From Spirosoma aerolatum (lineage in GTDB: Bacteria; Bacteroidota; Bacteroidia; Cytophagales; Spirosomataceae): DNA of 64,000 bases. The translations under genes and the position numbers were made by a program. Positions 26,960-36,062 of this stretch are shown here, one piece after another. The notes under the pieces were generated by a model that saw nothing but the letters and a program-made list of their open reading frames with translations, searched no databases and had not been told where the DNA came from. The stretch is from contig NZ_CP020104.1 in assembly GCF_002056795.1 (NCBI RefSeq), positions 3,297,001-3,361,000 on the forward strand. Reading direction: 5' to 3'. Each line of letters opens with the position of its first letter. Position 1 is the first letter of the stretch.

Positions 26960-28448
26960 ATAAATAGCGCTTATGGGTAGAATGAACCGTTGACCTGATT
27001 TCAGGAAGTGAGTCCCAGCGATCGCAGGTAGTAAATAAGATTGAACTGATGAAAACGATTGTACTGGTCGGAAACTGCCCCAGAATTGGGTTCGTATAGC
27101 TCACGACGCAGATGCCGATAAATTCAGCGAGCAGAGCAATCATGACTGAGGTCAGCCATGGGTCTTTAAGTTGCCACACTTTAATGGTTCCGATGAAGGC
27201 GATCAAGGCCAGAAACGCCAGATATACGCTCAGGCCAACAATGCCGGTTTCAATCCAGACCTGAACGTACCAGCTATCGGTTGGAATCTGGGCTGCGAAA
27301 TAATTGGGCGTAAAACGCTGTCCATTTCCCGACGTAGTGCCGATACCTGCTCCAAAAGGCAGGTCTTTTAAATACTGTTGCAACTTTTGCTGGTTCTCCA
27401 GCCGAACCAGAAAAGAAGCATCCTGAGTCGGCCGGAGAGCCGTACGAATCCGCCAGATTTGATAGACCGAATCACCAATATGGGTAAATAAGAGGAAGGC
27501 TAATACGGGCAGGGCAACCATGAGCCCTCGTAAGATGTATACCAGATTTCGCTTTAGAACAAAATAGGCGGGGTATCCAGCTATAATAACAAATAGGGCT
27601 CCTCGTGTACCGGAAACGGCAAAGCCCCAGAAGAAGATAATGGATAGAAATAGTAAAAGGAAGCGCTTAGTCCATGAGCTTGTTTCAAAAAAGAAAATAA
27701 TGCAAACGAGTGTAACCCCAGCCATCTCAGAACCGAACTGGCCAGCATCAGAGTAGAACGAAAAACTACGCAACTGACCCCACAAAATATGTTGCTTGGC
27801 AGCTCCCGCAGCCAGCCAGCGAAGTTCGGCAGCCTCCAGACCAATGTATTGCTGTTTAAAGGCCCATAAGGCCGCCAAAAACGACCAGCAAAGCCAGGAT
27901 CCCACAAACAGGCGAATGTCTTTTTTGGTGATCGGCGCTACCAGCACAACGATGGCAATCAGAAACCAGTTTAGCGAAAGCGACCGGGCACCGTAAAACC
28001 AGGCCGCCGGGTATGGGTGTCCTGGATTGAAATATTCAAGAATAGTAAAGGAAAGCCAGGTCGTCAGTAGCCAGAATACAGGGCGACGAAGCCGTTTCCA
28101 GTCCATCCGTTTGCCGTTCAGAAAGGTGCTTAGTAGCGTAAGTACCAGCAGCGCATCCAAGGCGGTACCAACAGCTAATTCGGTTTCCAGAAAACGGCTG
28201 AAACCCAGTATAAAACTGAGTTGAATATATAAAAATAGACCAATTCTGGGTTCCAGCAGAACGCTAATGCCTACGATAAGAACAATAGGTACCCCTATCG
28301 TTACCAATGCCCCCATAATACCCCAAGCGCCAACCAGCCAGCCTGCAACCACGGCAACCAACACGCCCACTACTGTGAAAAACCAAGGCTTATTGCGCCA
28401 TTGATTGATCAGTTGGAAGGGGTGGTTCGTTGTTGCCGACAGATTCAT
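26916..28448 (-). CDS. O-antigen ligase/polymerase-like membrane protein
   Basis: 510 residues with about 10-12 hydrophobic segments and a large loop before the last segments (about residues 350-400: GAGIGTTSGNG, then TDSWYVQVWIETGIVGL), which fits the Wzy_C/WaaL ligase or polymerase superfamily. These proteins join or polymerise repeat units from a lipid carrier on the periplasmic side. The C-terminal tail is hydrophilic and overlaps the start of the next glycosyltransferase gene. Polymerase and ligase functions cannot be separated from sequence alone; neighbourhood with transferases and flippase favours polymerisation of a surface glycan. Confidence 0.85.
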   Translation of the reverse strand: MNLSATTNHPFQLINQWRNKPWFFTVVGVLVAVVAGWLVGAWGIMGALVTIGVPIVLIVGISVLLEPRIGLFLYIQLSFILGFSRFLETELAVGTALDALLVLTLLSTFLNGKRMDWKRLRRPVFWLLTTWLSFTILEYFNPGHPYPAAWFYGARSLSLNWFLIAIVVLVAPITKKDIRLFVGSWLCWSFLAALWAFKQQYIGLEAAELRWLAAGAAKQHILWGQLRSFSFYSDAGQFGSEMAGVTLVCIIFFFETSSWTKRFLLLFLSIIFFWGFAVSGTRGALFVIIAGYPAYFVLKRNLVYILRGLMVALPVLAFLLFTHIGDSVYQIWRIRTALRPTQDASFLVRLENQQKLQQYLKDLPFGAGIGTTSGNGQRFTPNYFAAQIPTDSWYVQVWIETGIVGLSVYLAFLALIAFIGTIKVWQLKDPWLTSVMIALLAEFIGICVVSYTNPILGQFPTSTIVFISSILFTTCDRWDSLPEIRSTVHSTHKRYLYENRNRSTTTPSPA

Positions 28449-28524
28449 AAAATTATTACGTCTGATTCAAAAAATAGGTTGGTTTGTCTGGGATAGCTTT
28501 AATCGTGTTGGCTTACTTGTCAGA

Positions 28525-29454
28525 CTACACTGGCGAGATACTGGGTGAAGTCAAGTTCCAGATGGCACCATCAATAAACGCTTTGGCATGTCGTAGCCGA
28601 CCTGAAAGCAGGTAAGTGCCAACATGTTTTGGGAAAACAAACGCACTGAAAAACAGAAAGAAGACCAGGCGTTGAAAAGCAGAACAATGACGTCGCATAA
28701 ACAGGATACGGTTTCGGGTCAGATAATACGTTCGTAGAGGACTATTTTGCCCAACCGATACCGATTCCTTGTGCAGAATCGAAGCTGATGGTTGATAATA
28801 AATGAGAAAGCCCGCATTCCGAATGCGTTGCGACCAATCCAGTTCTTCGTAATACAGAAAAAAACGCTCCGCAAATCGTCCTACCTGTTCCACCACGTTT
28901 CGGCTGACCATCATGGCACAGCCATGGGCAAAGTAGGTAGGGCGGGGCTGATCGAACTGCCCATTGTCTGCTTGCTTGAATCCTATGGCAGTTGCTTGCC
29001 CGGTAAACATATTAATCGGGTTATAACCAGCATATTGAAGCAACTGTGGCGCATCGAAAAAACGAATTTTAGGGCAGGTAACGCCTACCTTATCGTTGGC
29101 CATAAAAGGCTTCAGTAGTTCGTCAAGTATGGCCGGTGATAACTCCGTATCATTATTGACAATGAAATAATAGTCGCCTTTAGCTACCTGGATACCTAAA
29201 TTATTACCACCGGTAAAACCAAGGTTTTCTTCACTCCGAACAATTTGAAGATAAGGAAACTGGGTTTGGTCGATCGTAGTTTCAAACGGCTGTATCGAGG
29301 CATTATCGACAACTATGATTTCAAAGTTTGGATAGTTCAGCGTATTGGCCGACTCCAGAAATTGCCGCGTTATTTCAGCCTGGTTGTAGTTGATCGTAAT
29401 AATCGACACACAAGGCTGCTCTTCTCCCTCTTCTACACGTTCTCGTTTTGCCAT
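28525..29454 (-). CDS. Family 2 glycosyltransferase (rhamnosyltransferase-like)
   Basis: 309 residues with VSIITINYNQAEITRQFLES, EIIVVDNASIQ, NLGFTGGNNLGIQVAKG and FIVNNDTELSP, all hallmarks of the GT2 rhamnosyltransferase-like group, followed by LYYEELDWSQRIRNAG, the likely catalytic-base region. The C-terminal third is partly hydrophobic and may touch the membrane. The start is within the last 22 bp of the upstream sugar-phosphate transferase gene, so the two are translationally linked. It probably adds a sugar soon after the priming step. Confidence 0.9.
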   Translation of the reverse strand: MAKRERVEEGEEQPCVSIITINYNQAEITRQFLESANTLNYPNFEIIVVDNASIQPFETTIDQTQFPYLQIVRSEENLGFTGGNNLGIQVAKGDYYFIVNNDTELSPAILDELLKPFMANDKVGVTCPKIRFFDAPQLLQYAGYNPINMFTGQATAIGFKQADNGQFDQPRPTYFAHGCAMMVSRNVVEQVGRFAERFFLYYEELDWSQRIRNAGFLIYYQPSASILHKESVSVGQNSPLRTYYLTRNRILFMRRHCSAFQRLVFFLFFSAFVFPKHVGTYLLSGRLRHAKAFIDGAIWNLTSPSISPV

Positions 29455-30608
29455 AAGCTGAAAAAGGTTCTCCAGATAATCAGGAGGTCCGTTTTTAGTG
29501 AAAACGTGTGTGAATATTCAATGTCGAGCAAGGTTCGCTCTCGGTCCGACATAGGGCCTTTTCCTTTAGCTCGTTTTTGTACCTGCCATAGGCCCGTCAG
29601 ACCCGCTGGGCCTGCAAAACGTTTGGCGTATTCATCGGAAGTAAGTTTTTCAGCTTCATAGAGCGGCAATGGTCGATTACCAACCAGCGACATATCGCCC
29701 AGCAGAATATTGAACAATTGCGGTAATTCGTCGATACTGCTATTGCGGAGGAACGTTCCCAGCCGAGTTACGCGAGGATCGTTTCGAAACTTCATAAATT
29801 TAGCTGAGGTCCTCGCTTCCTGTAAGTACGCTTTTTCGCAGATGGGTTTGTCTTGATCAAAAAGCAGACGTTGACAGGATATCCCCTGTGCTCGACAAGC
29901 ACTGCAAAGGTGTTCCACATCATTTGTTGAAGTATTCTGACCTGTTGAGGGGGCATAGATATTATGATCGGCAAGTTGATTTAATAATTGATCGGCTTCG
30001 ACGCGCATTGTGCGAAATTTATACATGTCGAATACATGAAAATTGGCACCTGCCCGCTTCGATTTATAGATGACCGGACCCTTGGAGTCCAGAAATATCA
30101 GCAGCGCTACGAGTAGCATCAGAGGGGACAATAAAATCAGGATAACCAGTGAAACGCTGATATCGATAATCCGTTTCCACCAGGGAGTTTTTGGATGGGT
30201 AAAGGAATTGATGTTGGTCCCCTGATCAAGGAAGGTTCGTATCTGGTTGTTTAGCGAGAGGTAGTAATTTATTTTTGATTCAAGCCGACCATTTTCTTCA
30301 TTAATAATCAAAATATCTGTGGCTCCGGTAATAAGAGCAGTATGTAAAATCTGAGTTTTACCAAGACGGCAGGTGACGAGAAAAGGGACCAGTCGATAGT
30401 CTGCTTTATTCCGAACAATAACAGACATCGCTTGCCCAGTAGTGGTATCGGCAATGATTAAGTCTACTTTTTGGCTATCTGTCAGCCACTGTTCTGCATC
30501 TTTCTCATCCCGGAACCGGATAACAGAACAGGTTGTGCCTGCTATGGTAGCAATGCGGTTGGCGATCAGATCGTCCTGCATGACCAATAAGACACAAGAG
30601 TTTAACAT
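29433..30608 (-). CDS. Priming polyprenyl-phosphate sugar transferase with degenerate receiver domain and Cys-rich insert
   Basis: 391 residues from ATG 30608; the frame reaches 30665 but the extra residues precede a clean beta-strand start. Residues 1-120 look like a response-regulator receiver: LLVMQDD at strand 1, VDLIIADTT at strand 3. The conserved Lys of strand 5 is missing (GATDILIIN). After a short linker comes the transferase: [20 protein letters not shown] (membrane anchor), [58 protein letters not shown]. It starts glycan synthesis by moving a sugar phosphate to undecaprenyl phosphate. Unusual is an insert between KFRTM and the DPRVTR segment with four Cys in a C-x2-C-x6-C-x11-C arrangement, a possible metal site. 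The regulatory head suggests control of the priming step. Confidence 0.9.
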   Translation of the reverse strand: MLNSCVLLVMQDDLIANRIATIAGTTCSVIRFRDEKDAEQWLTDSQKVDLIIADTTTGQAMSVIVRNKADYRLVPFLVTCRLGKTQILHTALITGATDILIINEENGRLESKINYYLSLNNQIRTFLDQGTNINSFTHPKTPWWKRIIDISVSLVILILLSPLMLLVALLIFLDSKGPVIYKSKRAGANFHVFDMYKFRTMRVEADQLLNQLADHNIYAPSTGQNTSTNDVEHLCSACRAQGISCQRLLFDQDKPICEKAYLQEARTSAKFMKFRNDPRVTRLGTFLRNSSIDELPQLFNILLGDMSLVGNRPLPLYEAEKLTSDEYAKRFAGPAGLTGLWQVQKRAKGKGPMSDRERTLLDIEYSHTFSLKTDLLIIWRTFFSLWQNENV

Positions 30609-30841
30609 TTTAGTTTCTAAAACGGACGTTGAATGTGGGTTGTATGGTAGCTGACAGGCTGACATTATCGGGTTGGGTAGCCTAATGTACCGTTTGAAAA
30701 GGCTGGAAAATTTTATGACACCTTAACTTCTGGCGTTGTTAATCTATGTTTATTCTTGAAAAAATTCTATCCCGCTGGGTATATACGAATCGTAAAGAGG
30801 GATGGAAACCTTCTAGGGATAGAAAGACCGAAGAAATAAAC

Positions 30842-31351
30842 TTATGCGCTTTGGGACAATGGATAATTACCAAAGAGCATCGACAAAAGTCGCGACTTCT
30901 GATGCCAGAACGATTTGGTTCCAGTGTCAGTAGTCAGGGGCATAAGCTGCCGATGAATTTCTTCGATTGGTAATTCAATCCGCCGGAGTAAAGCATGTAG
31001 TTTGGCCTTGACTTCCAACGGGTTAAATGGTTTGGAAAGAAATGCATCAACACCCTGTTCAAGGCACTGAATCCGGGTTGCGCTATCGGATATGTTAGAG
31101 AGAATGACCACTGGTGTTTGCGAAGCCAGTCGACTCATTCGAATAAGTTTGGTTAATTCAAGACCATTGAAAAAAGTCAGATCCAGCTCCGTTAGCACAC
31201 AATCAAAGCGATTTCCTTGAATTAGCAATCGGGCAGCTTCCTGCCCAGAATTGGCTATCGTAATCTTAAAATCTTTGCTAAGCGTTTCGACCAGAATGTT
31301 AACCACGTATGGGTTTTCATCCACAATCAGCAAATGATACCTGGCGTTCAT
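30842..31351 (-). CDS. Stand-alone receiver protein with Glu at the phospho-acceptor site
   Basis: 169 residues: a receiver fold over residues 5-125 and a short tail without a recognisable output domain. Strand 1 has the acidic pair (IVDEN, Asp11-Glu12), strand 4 Ser85, strand 5 Lys107 (LSKPFNP). The strand 3 acceptor, normally Asp, is Glu55 (VLTELDL; codon GAG at 31187-31189). Glu there often mimics a phosphorylated state, so the protein may be locked in an active form or act as a phosphate-independent adaptor. It lies 233 bp upstream of the sugar transferase with the degraded receiver, same strand, pointing to a role in polysaccharide control. This functional link is inference. Confidence 0.85.
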   Translation of the reverse strand: MNARYHLLIVDENPYVVNILVETLSKDFKITIANSGQEAARLLIQGNRFDCVLTELDLTFFNGLELTKLIRMSRLASQTPVVILSNISDSATRIQCLEQGVDAFLSKPFNPLEVKAKLHALLRRIELPIEEIHRQLMPLTTDTGTKSFWHQKSRLLSMLFGNYPLSQSA

Positions 31352-31766
31352 TTGTAATGAAGTTAAAATTACTTATGGGTTAGATTTCAAATTTTTAGAC
31401 TAATGGAGAAATAACCGGTTACTTTTTATTGAAAAAAAAACTACCATGCTGTCGTCAGTATGAGTCTGTTTTAGCGGAAAAGTTATACTTTATATATTTT
31501 CATTTGCTGATTTATTTAGTTTATTAATCGGCTGATAATAAAGAATTTATCAATTTACCCTTTAAAAAAGCATAATCCACTTAGGCGGTATTATCCATAG
31601 ACTATTGGCTAACTTAATAAAGTACAAAATTGATTAAACGGCGGCTATTTTAACCTATTTTTAATGTTCGTTTCTGTGGCCAGCTTTGATTCTCTATAAC
31701 AATGCAGTTGTAGCTTATCCGTTTTAGCACAAAGCCGTATCTTTGACGTACGTATCAGTTGTTTTT
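31352..31766. other. AT-rich intergenic region between divergent genes
   Basis: About 415 bp separate the minus-strand receiver gene from the plus-strand YfhO gene. The sequence is clearly AT-richer than the coding DNA around it, with runs of A and T near 31430 and 31500-31570. Apart from the promoter-like element at 31738 I see no ORF with coding character, no hairpin of note and no RNA gene. Confidence 0.6.
31738..31745 (+). promoter_or_regulatory. Bacteroidota -7 promoter element for the YfhO gene
   Basis: TATCTTTG is an exact match to TAnnTTTG, 21 bp before ATG 31767. Because it overlaps the first bases of the longest open frame (from 31743), it argues that translation starts at 31767. 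A TTG at 31708-31710 is a possible but loosely spaced -33 element. Confidence 0.5.
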
Positions 31767-34358
31767 ATGAGCCAACCAACCCGATTTCAACGCCTGCGGC
31801 CTCATCTGATTGCCGTTTTAGGGCTATTTGTCCTTACCTTATTTTATTTCTCCCCTGTCTTATCGGGTAAAACCCTCTCGATGCATGATGTGCAGGAAGC
31901 GTCGGCTGCTGCTCGTGAAATACGGGAAATCGCTAAACAGACTGGTGAAAAACCACTTTGGACTGATGCTGTTTTCAGCGGTATGCCGGGATATATGATT
32001 GATTTTCATTACCCCTATATTCTGGTATATAAAGCTGTAATGGGAGTGATTAATATATTACCAAATACGGCGAGTATCATTTTCGTAGTGATGCTCAGTA
32101 TGTATATTTTATTAATTGTGTTAGGCTGTAATGCTTGGCTAGCAGCTTTGGGAGCAGCTGCCTATGGATTAGGTACATTTAGTATTGTCAGCCTTGAAGC
32201 AGGTCACGTATCCAAGCTTTTTGCCCTGGGGTATGGGGCAGGCATGCTGGCCGGCATTATTCTGACGCTGCGTGGCCGTTACTGGTTGGGTGCTGCCCTG
32301 ACAGGCCTCTTTCTGTCGATGGAATTAGGGGCGAATCACATCCAGATTACGTATTATCTCTTCATGACAGTTGGGCTGTACATCCTTATTGAGGGGATTG
32401 CTTTGGTCAGGAATGGGAAGGGGCGCCAACTGGCCTTGGGGCTAGCTACGTTGGCTGTAGTTGGAGCAATAGCAGCAGGAAGTTTTGGCAAACGACTACT
32501 TGTGCTGAATCAATATACGAAAGAAACCATTCGCGGTAAGTCGGAACTAACCGCAAAAACAACAAACCCTGACGGAAAAACACCCACCAGTGAATCGAAA
32601 GGGGGTTTGGATAAAGAGTATGCCTTTACCTATAGTTATGGTAAAGCAGAAACGTTAACCCTACTCATTCCAAGTGCATTTGGAGGAGCTTCGGGAGGAG
32701 GGCTTACCACCGACTCTGAATTCTACAAAGCAATGGTTAATAGAGGGGTAGATCCGGGTTCAGCAAAACAACTGGCCGAGTTGGGGGCACCAACTTATTG
32801 GGGAGATCAGCCGATGGTAGGCGGACCTGCCTATGCCGGTGCGGCTTTAATTTTTCTCTTTGTACTGGGCATGTTCGTGATTCGGACTTCCATACGGTGG
32901 TGGTTGCTGAGTGCTACCCTTCTGATGATTATGTTGGCCTGGGGGAAAAACCTGCTGTTTTTCAATGAGTTTCTATTCGATTATTTACCGTACCTTAACA
33001 AGTTCAGGGCTATGACAATGGCCTTTTGCCTGGCTCAGTTGTTTTTAGCTGCTGGAGCCGCGTTGGGGCTTCAGACCATTGTTAATGAAAAACTAACCTT
33101 TGCTCAATTGCGTCAGCCACTACTGGTTAGCCTCGGTGTTACTGGGGGCCTCGCCCTGGTGATGGCCCTTATGGGAGGAGCTTTCTTTACGTTCCAGACC
33201 TCCAATGATGTTATGATCTTATCGCGGTATTTTGGTGATGCCGCAAAAGACTTTCTAGCACCTCTTATTAGTGACCGGCAGAGTATGATGCGTTCTGATG
33301 CATTCCGATCAGTAATCCTGATTGTACTGACGGCTGGCGTTGTCTGGTTATTTATCACGAATAAAATCAAACCGGCGTTATTTTATCCGTTACTGCTGGC
33401 GGTCGTAATTTTTGACCTGTTTGCCGTTGATAAACGGTTTTTGAATAATGCTGATTTTGTTCCCAAATCGCAGGTGACAACCATTTTTGAACCGACTTCT
33501 GCTGATGAACAGATTCTTCAGGATAAATCGTTGGGATACCGTGTATTTGACCAGACAGGTTCTTTTATGGAAAGTAACCGGGCCTCCTACTTCCATCGAT
33601 CAGTCGGCGGATATAACACGACCCGGTTGCGCCGGTACAATGAGCTGATCAATTATGCTTTCCAGGCCAATACACTGCATTTGCTCAATATGCTGAATGC
33701 AAAATATGTTATTCAGCAAGGCCAGCCTGATCCGGCAAATCCTCAGCAGCAGGGTGGCCCTATTGTGATCCCCAATCCTGAAGTGCTCGGCGCAGCCTGG
33801 TTTGTTGGTAACGTACAGCAGGTAGCTAACGCCGATGAGGAGATGGCTGCTATGAAAACCCTGAACCCACGCGATTCCGCCGTTATTGATAAGCGATTTT
33901 CCACTCAGTTGGGCAATTTACCCGCAACGATGGACCATACAGGCAGTACGATTCAACTGACGAACTATCGGCCCGACAAGCTCATCTACGAAGCCAATGC
34001 CATTCGGGATGGACTGGTTGTGTTTTCGGAAGTTTATTACCGGGGCGAAGAAGACTGGCAGGCTTTTATAGATGGCAAACCGGCTCCGCATTTACGCGCT
34101 AATTATACGCTGAGGGCGATGCGGGTTCCGGCTGGTAAGCATACGATTGAGTTCCGGTTCGATCCACCTCTGGCCAAAACAGGCGATATGATTGACCTGA
34201 TCTGCAATTTACTCTTAATTGGATTGATTGGCTTCGTTATTTTCCATGAAAACCGCAGTCGACCTGCTGAACCAATGGCCCAACGCGAGGTTATAGTACC
34301 CCCTGCGGCAGAAGCGCCTAAACCAGCTTCAGCGAAGCCTAATACCCGAAAAGCATAG
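31767..34358 (+). CDS. YfhO family multi-pass membrane protein
   Basis: 863 residues from ATG 31767. There are about 12-14 hydrophobic segments (first at about 15-35), then a soluble C-terminal domain with one late membrane segment (IDLICNLLLIGLIGFVIF). Landmarks of the YfhO family are the early loop SMHDVQEAS with acidic residues, PLWTDAVFSGMPGY, the aromatic LEAGHVSKL and the ending VVFSEVYYRGEEDWQAFIDG with PAGKHTIEFRFDP. YfhO proteins are GT-C-like and have been tied to glycosylation of envelope polymers in Firmicutes; the role in Bacteroidota is not settled. The Pro/Ala/Lys-rich tail is probably disordered. It stands alone, with a terminator after it. Confidence 0.9.
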   Translation: MSQPTRFQRLRPHLIAVLGLFVLTLFYFSPVLSGKTLSMHDVQEASAAAREIREIAKQTGEKPLWTDAVFSGMPGYMIDFHYPYILVYKAVMGVINILPNTASIIFVVMLSMYILLIVLGCNAWLAALGAAAYGLGTFSIVSLEAGHVSKLFALGYGAGMLAGIILTLRGRYWLGAALTGLFLSMELGANHIQITYYLFMTVGLYILIEGIALVRNGKGRQLALGLATLAVVGAIAAGSFGKRLLVLNQYTKETIRGKSELTAKTTNPDGKTPTSESKGGLDKEYAFTYSYGKAETLTLLIPSAFGGASGGGLTTDSEFYKAMVNRGVDPGSAKQLAELGAPTYWGDQPMVGGPAYAGAALIFLFVLGMFVIRTSIRWWLLSATLLMIMLAWGKNLLFFNEFLFDYLPYLNKFRAMTMAFCLAQLFLAAGAALGLQTIVNEKLTFAQLRQPLLVSLGVTGGLALVMALMGGAFFTFQTSNDVMILSRYFGDAAKDFLAPLISDRQSMMRSDAFRSVILIVLTAGVVWLFITNKIKPALFYPLLLAVVIFDLFAVDKRFLNNADFVPKSQVTTIFEPTSADEQILQDKSLGYRVFDQTGSFMESNRASYFHRSVGGYNTTRLRRYNELINYAFQANTLHLLNMLNAKYVIQQGQPDPANPQQQGGPIVIPNPEVLGAAWFVGNVQQVANADEEMAAMKTLNPRDSAVIDKRFSTQLGNLPATMDHTGSTIQLTNYRPDKLIYEANAIRDGLVVFSEVYYRGEEDWQAFIDGKPAPHLRANYTLRAMRVPAGKHTIEFRFDPPLAKTGDMIDLICNLLLIGLIGFVIFHENRSRPAEPMAQREVIVPPAAEAPKPASAKPNTRKA

Positions 34359-34380
34359 GGACTATCAATCCAGCGATGTT

Positions 34381-34415
34381 AAAAAAGGCCCTTACCGATA
34401 GTGAGGGCTTTTTTT
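34381..34415. terminator. Bidirectional intrinsic terminator
   Basis: A 12-bp stem (34381-34392 with 34404-34415, one G-U pair) has AGGGC/GCCCT at its core, an A run on the left and a T run on the right. It lies 22 bp after the YfhO stop and 9 bp beyond the stop of the minus-strand THX gene, so it can end both transcripts. Confidence 0.85.
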
Positions 34416-34424
34416 ATACATTAA

Positions 34425-34553
34425 TTACTTGTTAGAGGGAGACTGGGTTGTCGTTTTTATATCTCCTGATTGCTTGGGTTTTTGCGGACGGGTCTTGCCG
34501 TACGAACCCATAGAAATTTTACCTTTCCGAGTTTTTCTGTCGCCTTTGCCCAT
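34425..34553 (-). CDS. 30S ribosomal protein THX
   Basis: A 42-residue basic protein: MGKGDRKTRKGKISMGSYGK, then TRPQKPKQSGDIKTTT and a short tail. The MGKGD start, the K/R-rich stretch and the G-S-Y-G motif are diagnostic of THX (S31/Thx), a small peptide that sits in the head of the 30S subunit in Thermus and many Bacteroidota. ATG at 34551-34553, TAA at 34425-34427, with a shared terminator just beyond. It is short enough to be missed by size-filtered gene finding. Confidence 0.92.
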   Translation of the reverse strand: MGKGDRKTRKGKISMGSYGKTRPQKPKQSGDIKTTTQSPSNK

Positions 34554-34919
34554 ACATCGAGATTAGTTTAGTTGAATTAGTTTTGGAGTTTATTTAAAAA
34601 AGTCAGATATGTTGAAATTTACTGGTTACACTGTAGACCAAGAAGATTAAGAGCTCATGGTATAAAACGGAAGAAATAAACTGATTAAATCTGATCCGAT
34701 ATATGCTATAATTTAAAGCAGCAACGGATAAAAATTAGGTCTATATATAAGCGTATTTTTTAACGATACTGGTTACAGGATTTCAAATGTTTATTATACG
34801 GCTATATGGGTAAATAAGTATTAACATTATTGTTTATTAAATAAATTAAGTAAATTTTTTTAGTAGTTTTGTAGGTAAGCAAAATAGCCTATTATTGTGT
34901 TTTTTACCGATTCATCTAT
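34554..34919. other. AT-rich intergenic region between THX and FIST genes
   Basis: About 366 bp, strongly AT-rich from 34660 on. It must hold the promoters of the divergent THX and FIST genes; only the element at 34864 fits a known consensus. I see no coding frame, RNA gene or large repeat. Confidence 0.6.
34864..34871 (+). promoter_or_regulatory. Bacteroidota -7 promoter element for the FIST operon
   Basis: TAGTTTTG matches TAnnTTTG and sits 48 bp before the FIST gene ATG, within very AT-rich DNA. No clear -33 TTG at ideal distance, so support rests on the -7 match and position. Confidence 0.5.
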
Positions 34920-36059
34920 ATGAAAATAAGGCAATCCAGATTTTCAGCGAATAACTGGGAAACAGTTTCTGAAACTCCTGATTTTTTAGCCGAAGAGGCA
35001 CAATTAGTACTAGCTTTCGGAGGACGGAAACTGTTGGAAACAATTGATGCTTATGGTTATTTACGGGAAATTTATCCAAATGCCCAGATTGTTATTAATT
35101 CTACATCCGGCGAAATTTTAGCTGATAAGGTTTATGATGATACGTTGGTGGTAACATCTGTGTGGTTTGAAAAGTCGATGGTGCGAACCGTACAGTTTGG
35201 TATCAGCAATCATAAAGAAAGTGGACGGGTTGGAGAACAGGTCGCACAAGCCCTCGATGGCGAGGAACTGGCCGGAATTATTCTTATTTCTGACGGTGGC
35301 GTCGTTAATGGCAGTGAGCTTACTGGAGCGGCTAATCGATGTCTGAATAGACTGGTGCCTGTAATTGGTGGCCTGGCAGGCGATGCCGACCGATTTGAGC
35401 GGACCTTGGTTGGAGCCAACCAGAATCCCGAACCGGGTAAAGTAGTAGGCATCGGCCTGTATGGCCAAGAGTTAAAAATTGGCCATGGAACCATGGGAGG
35501 ATGGGATGTTTTCGGTCCGGAACGCGAAGTCACGAAATCGACATACAATGAGTTATACCAGATCGATGATCGGAGTGCGCTGGATTTATATAAAGACTAT
35601 TTAGGTAAGTATGCTGATGGATTACCCGGTACAGCCCTACTCTTTCCCTTGTCGATCAAGATTACGCCAGAGTCGAGGCCGCTCGTCCGAACGATCCTGT
35701 CTATCGATGAATCGGCAAAAAGTATGATCTTTGCCGGCGATATTCCTGAAGGGTCAACGGTTCGGTTCATGCGGCCAAATCTGGACCGTCTGGTGGAAGC
35801 TTCAGCAACGGCTGCCCAAAATTCATTAACGCAACTGGGCTCCACCCCCGAACTCGCTTTACTGATTAGCTGTGTAGGGCGAAAGCTGGTGTTGGGGCAG
35901 CGTACAGAAGAGGAAGTAGAAGTTGCTCGCGGAATTTTTGGTAGTGAACCCTGTATTACTGGCTTCTATGCATATGGGGAAATTGCTCCGGCAGGTCCTA
36001 ACTCGCCGGGCGAACTGCATAACCAAACCATGACCATAACCATTTTTTCGGAGCAGTAA
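34920..36059 (+). CDS. FIST domain sensory protein
   Basis: 379 residues with FIST_N (about 25-225: LVLAFGGRKLLE, NAQIVINSTSGEIL, IILISDGGVVNGSEL, PVIGGLAGD) and FIST_C (about 230-360: NELYQIDDRSALDLYKDYLG, ISCVGRKLVLGQR, CITGFYAYGEIAP). FIST domains are thought to sense small ligands such as amino acids and to feed signal-transduction proteins. No membrane segment or signal is seen, so sensing is cytoplasmic. Only 3 bp separate it from the hybrid kinase, indicating one operon in which the FIST protein is the likely input partner. Confidence 0.93.
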   Translation: MKIRQSRFSANNWETVSETPDFLAEEAQLVLAFGGRKLLETIDAYGYLREIYPNAQIVINSTSGEILADKVYDDTLVVTSVWFEKSMVRTVQFGISNHKESGRVGEQVAQALDGEELAGIILISDGGVVNGSELTGAANRCLNRLVPVIGGLAGDADRFERTLVGANQNPEPGKVVGIGLYGQELKIGHGTMGGWDVFGPEREVTKSTYNELYQIDDRSALDLYKDYLGKYADGLPGTALLFPLSIKITPESRPLVRTILSIDESAKSMIFAGDIPEGSTVRFMRPNLDRLVEASATAAQNSLTQLGSTPELALLISCVGRKLVLGQRTEEEVEVARGIFGSEPCITGFYAYGEIAPAGPNSPGELHNQTMTITIFSEQ

Positions 36060-36062
36060 GTA

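Noticed and set aside
30842..31351. Receiver protein as the output regulator of the FIST-kinase-Hpt pathway
   Set aside because: The acceptor Asp is Glu, so it cannot take phosphate from the Hpt protein in the normal way.
31352..31766. Possible small RNA in the AT-rich gap
   Set aside because: No stable hairpin followed by a T run and no matching promoter pair was found apart from the promoter of the YfhO gene.
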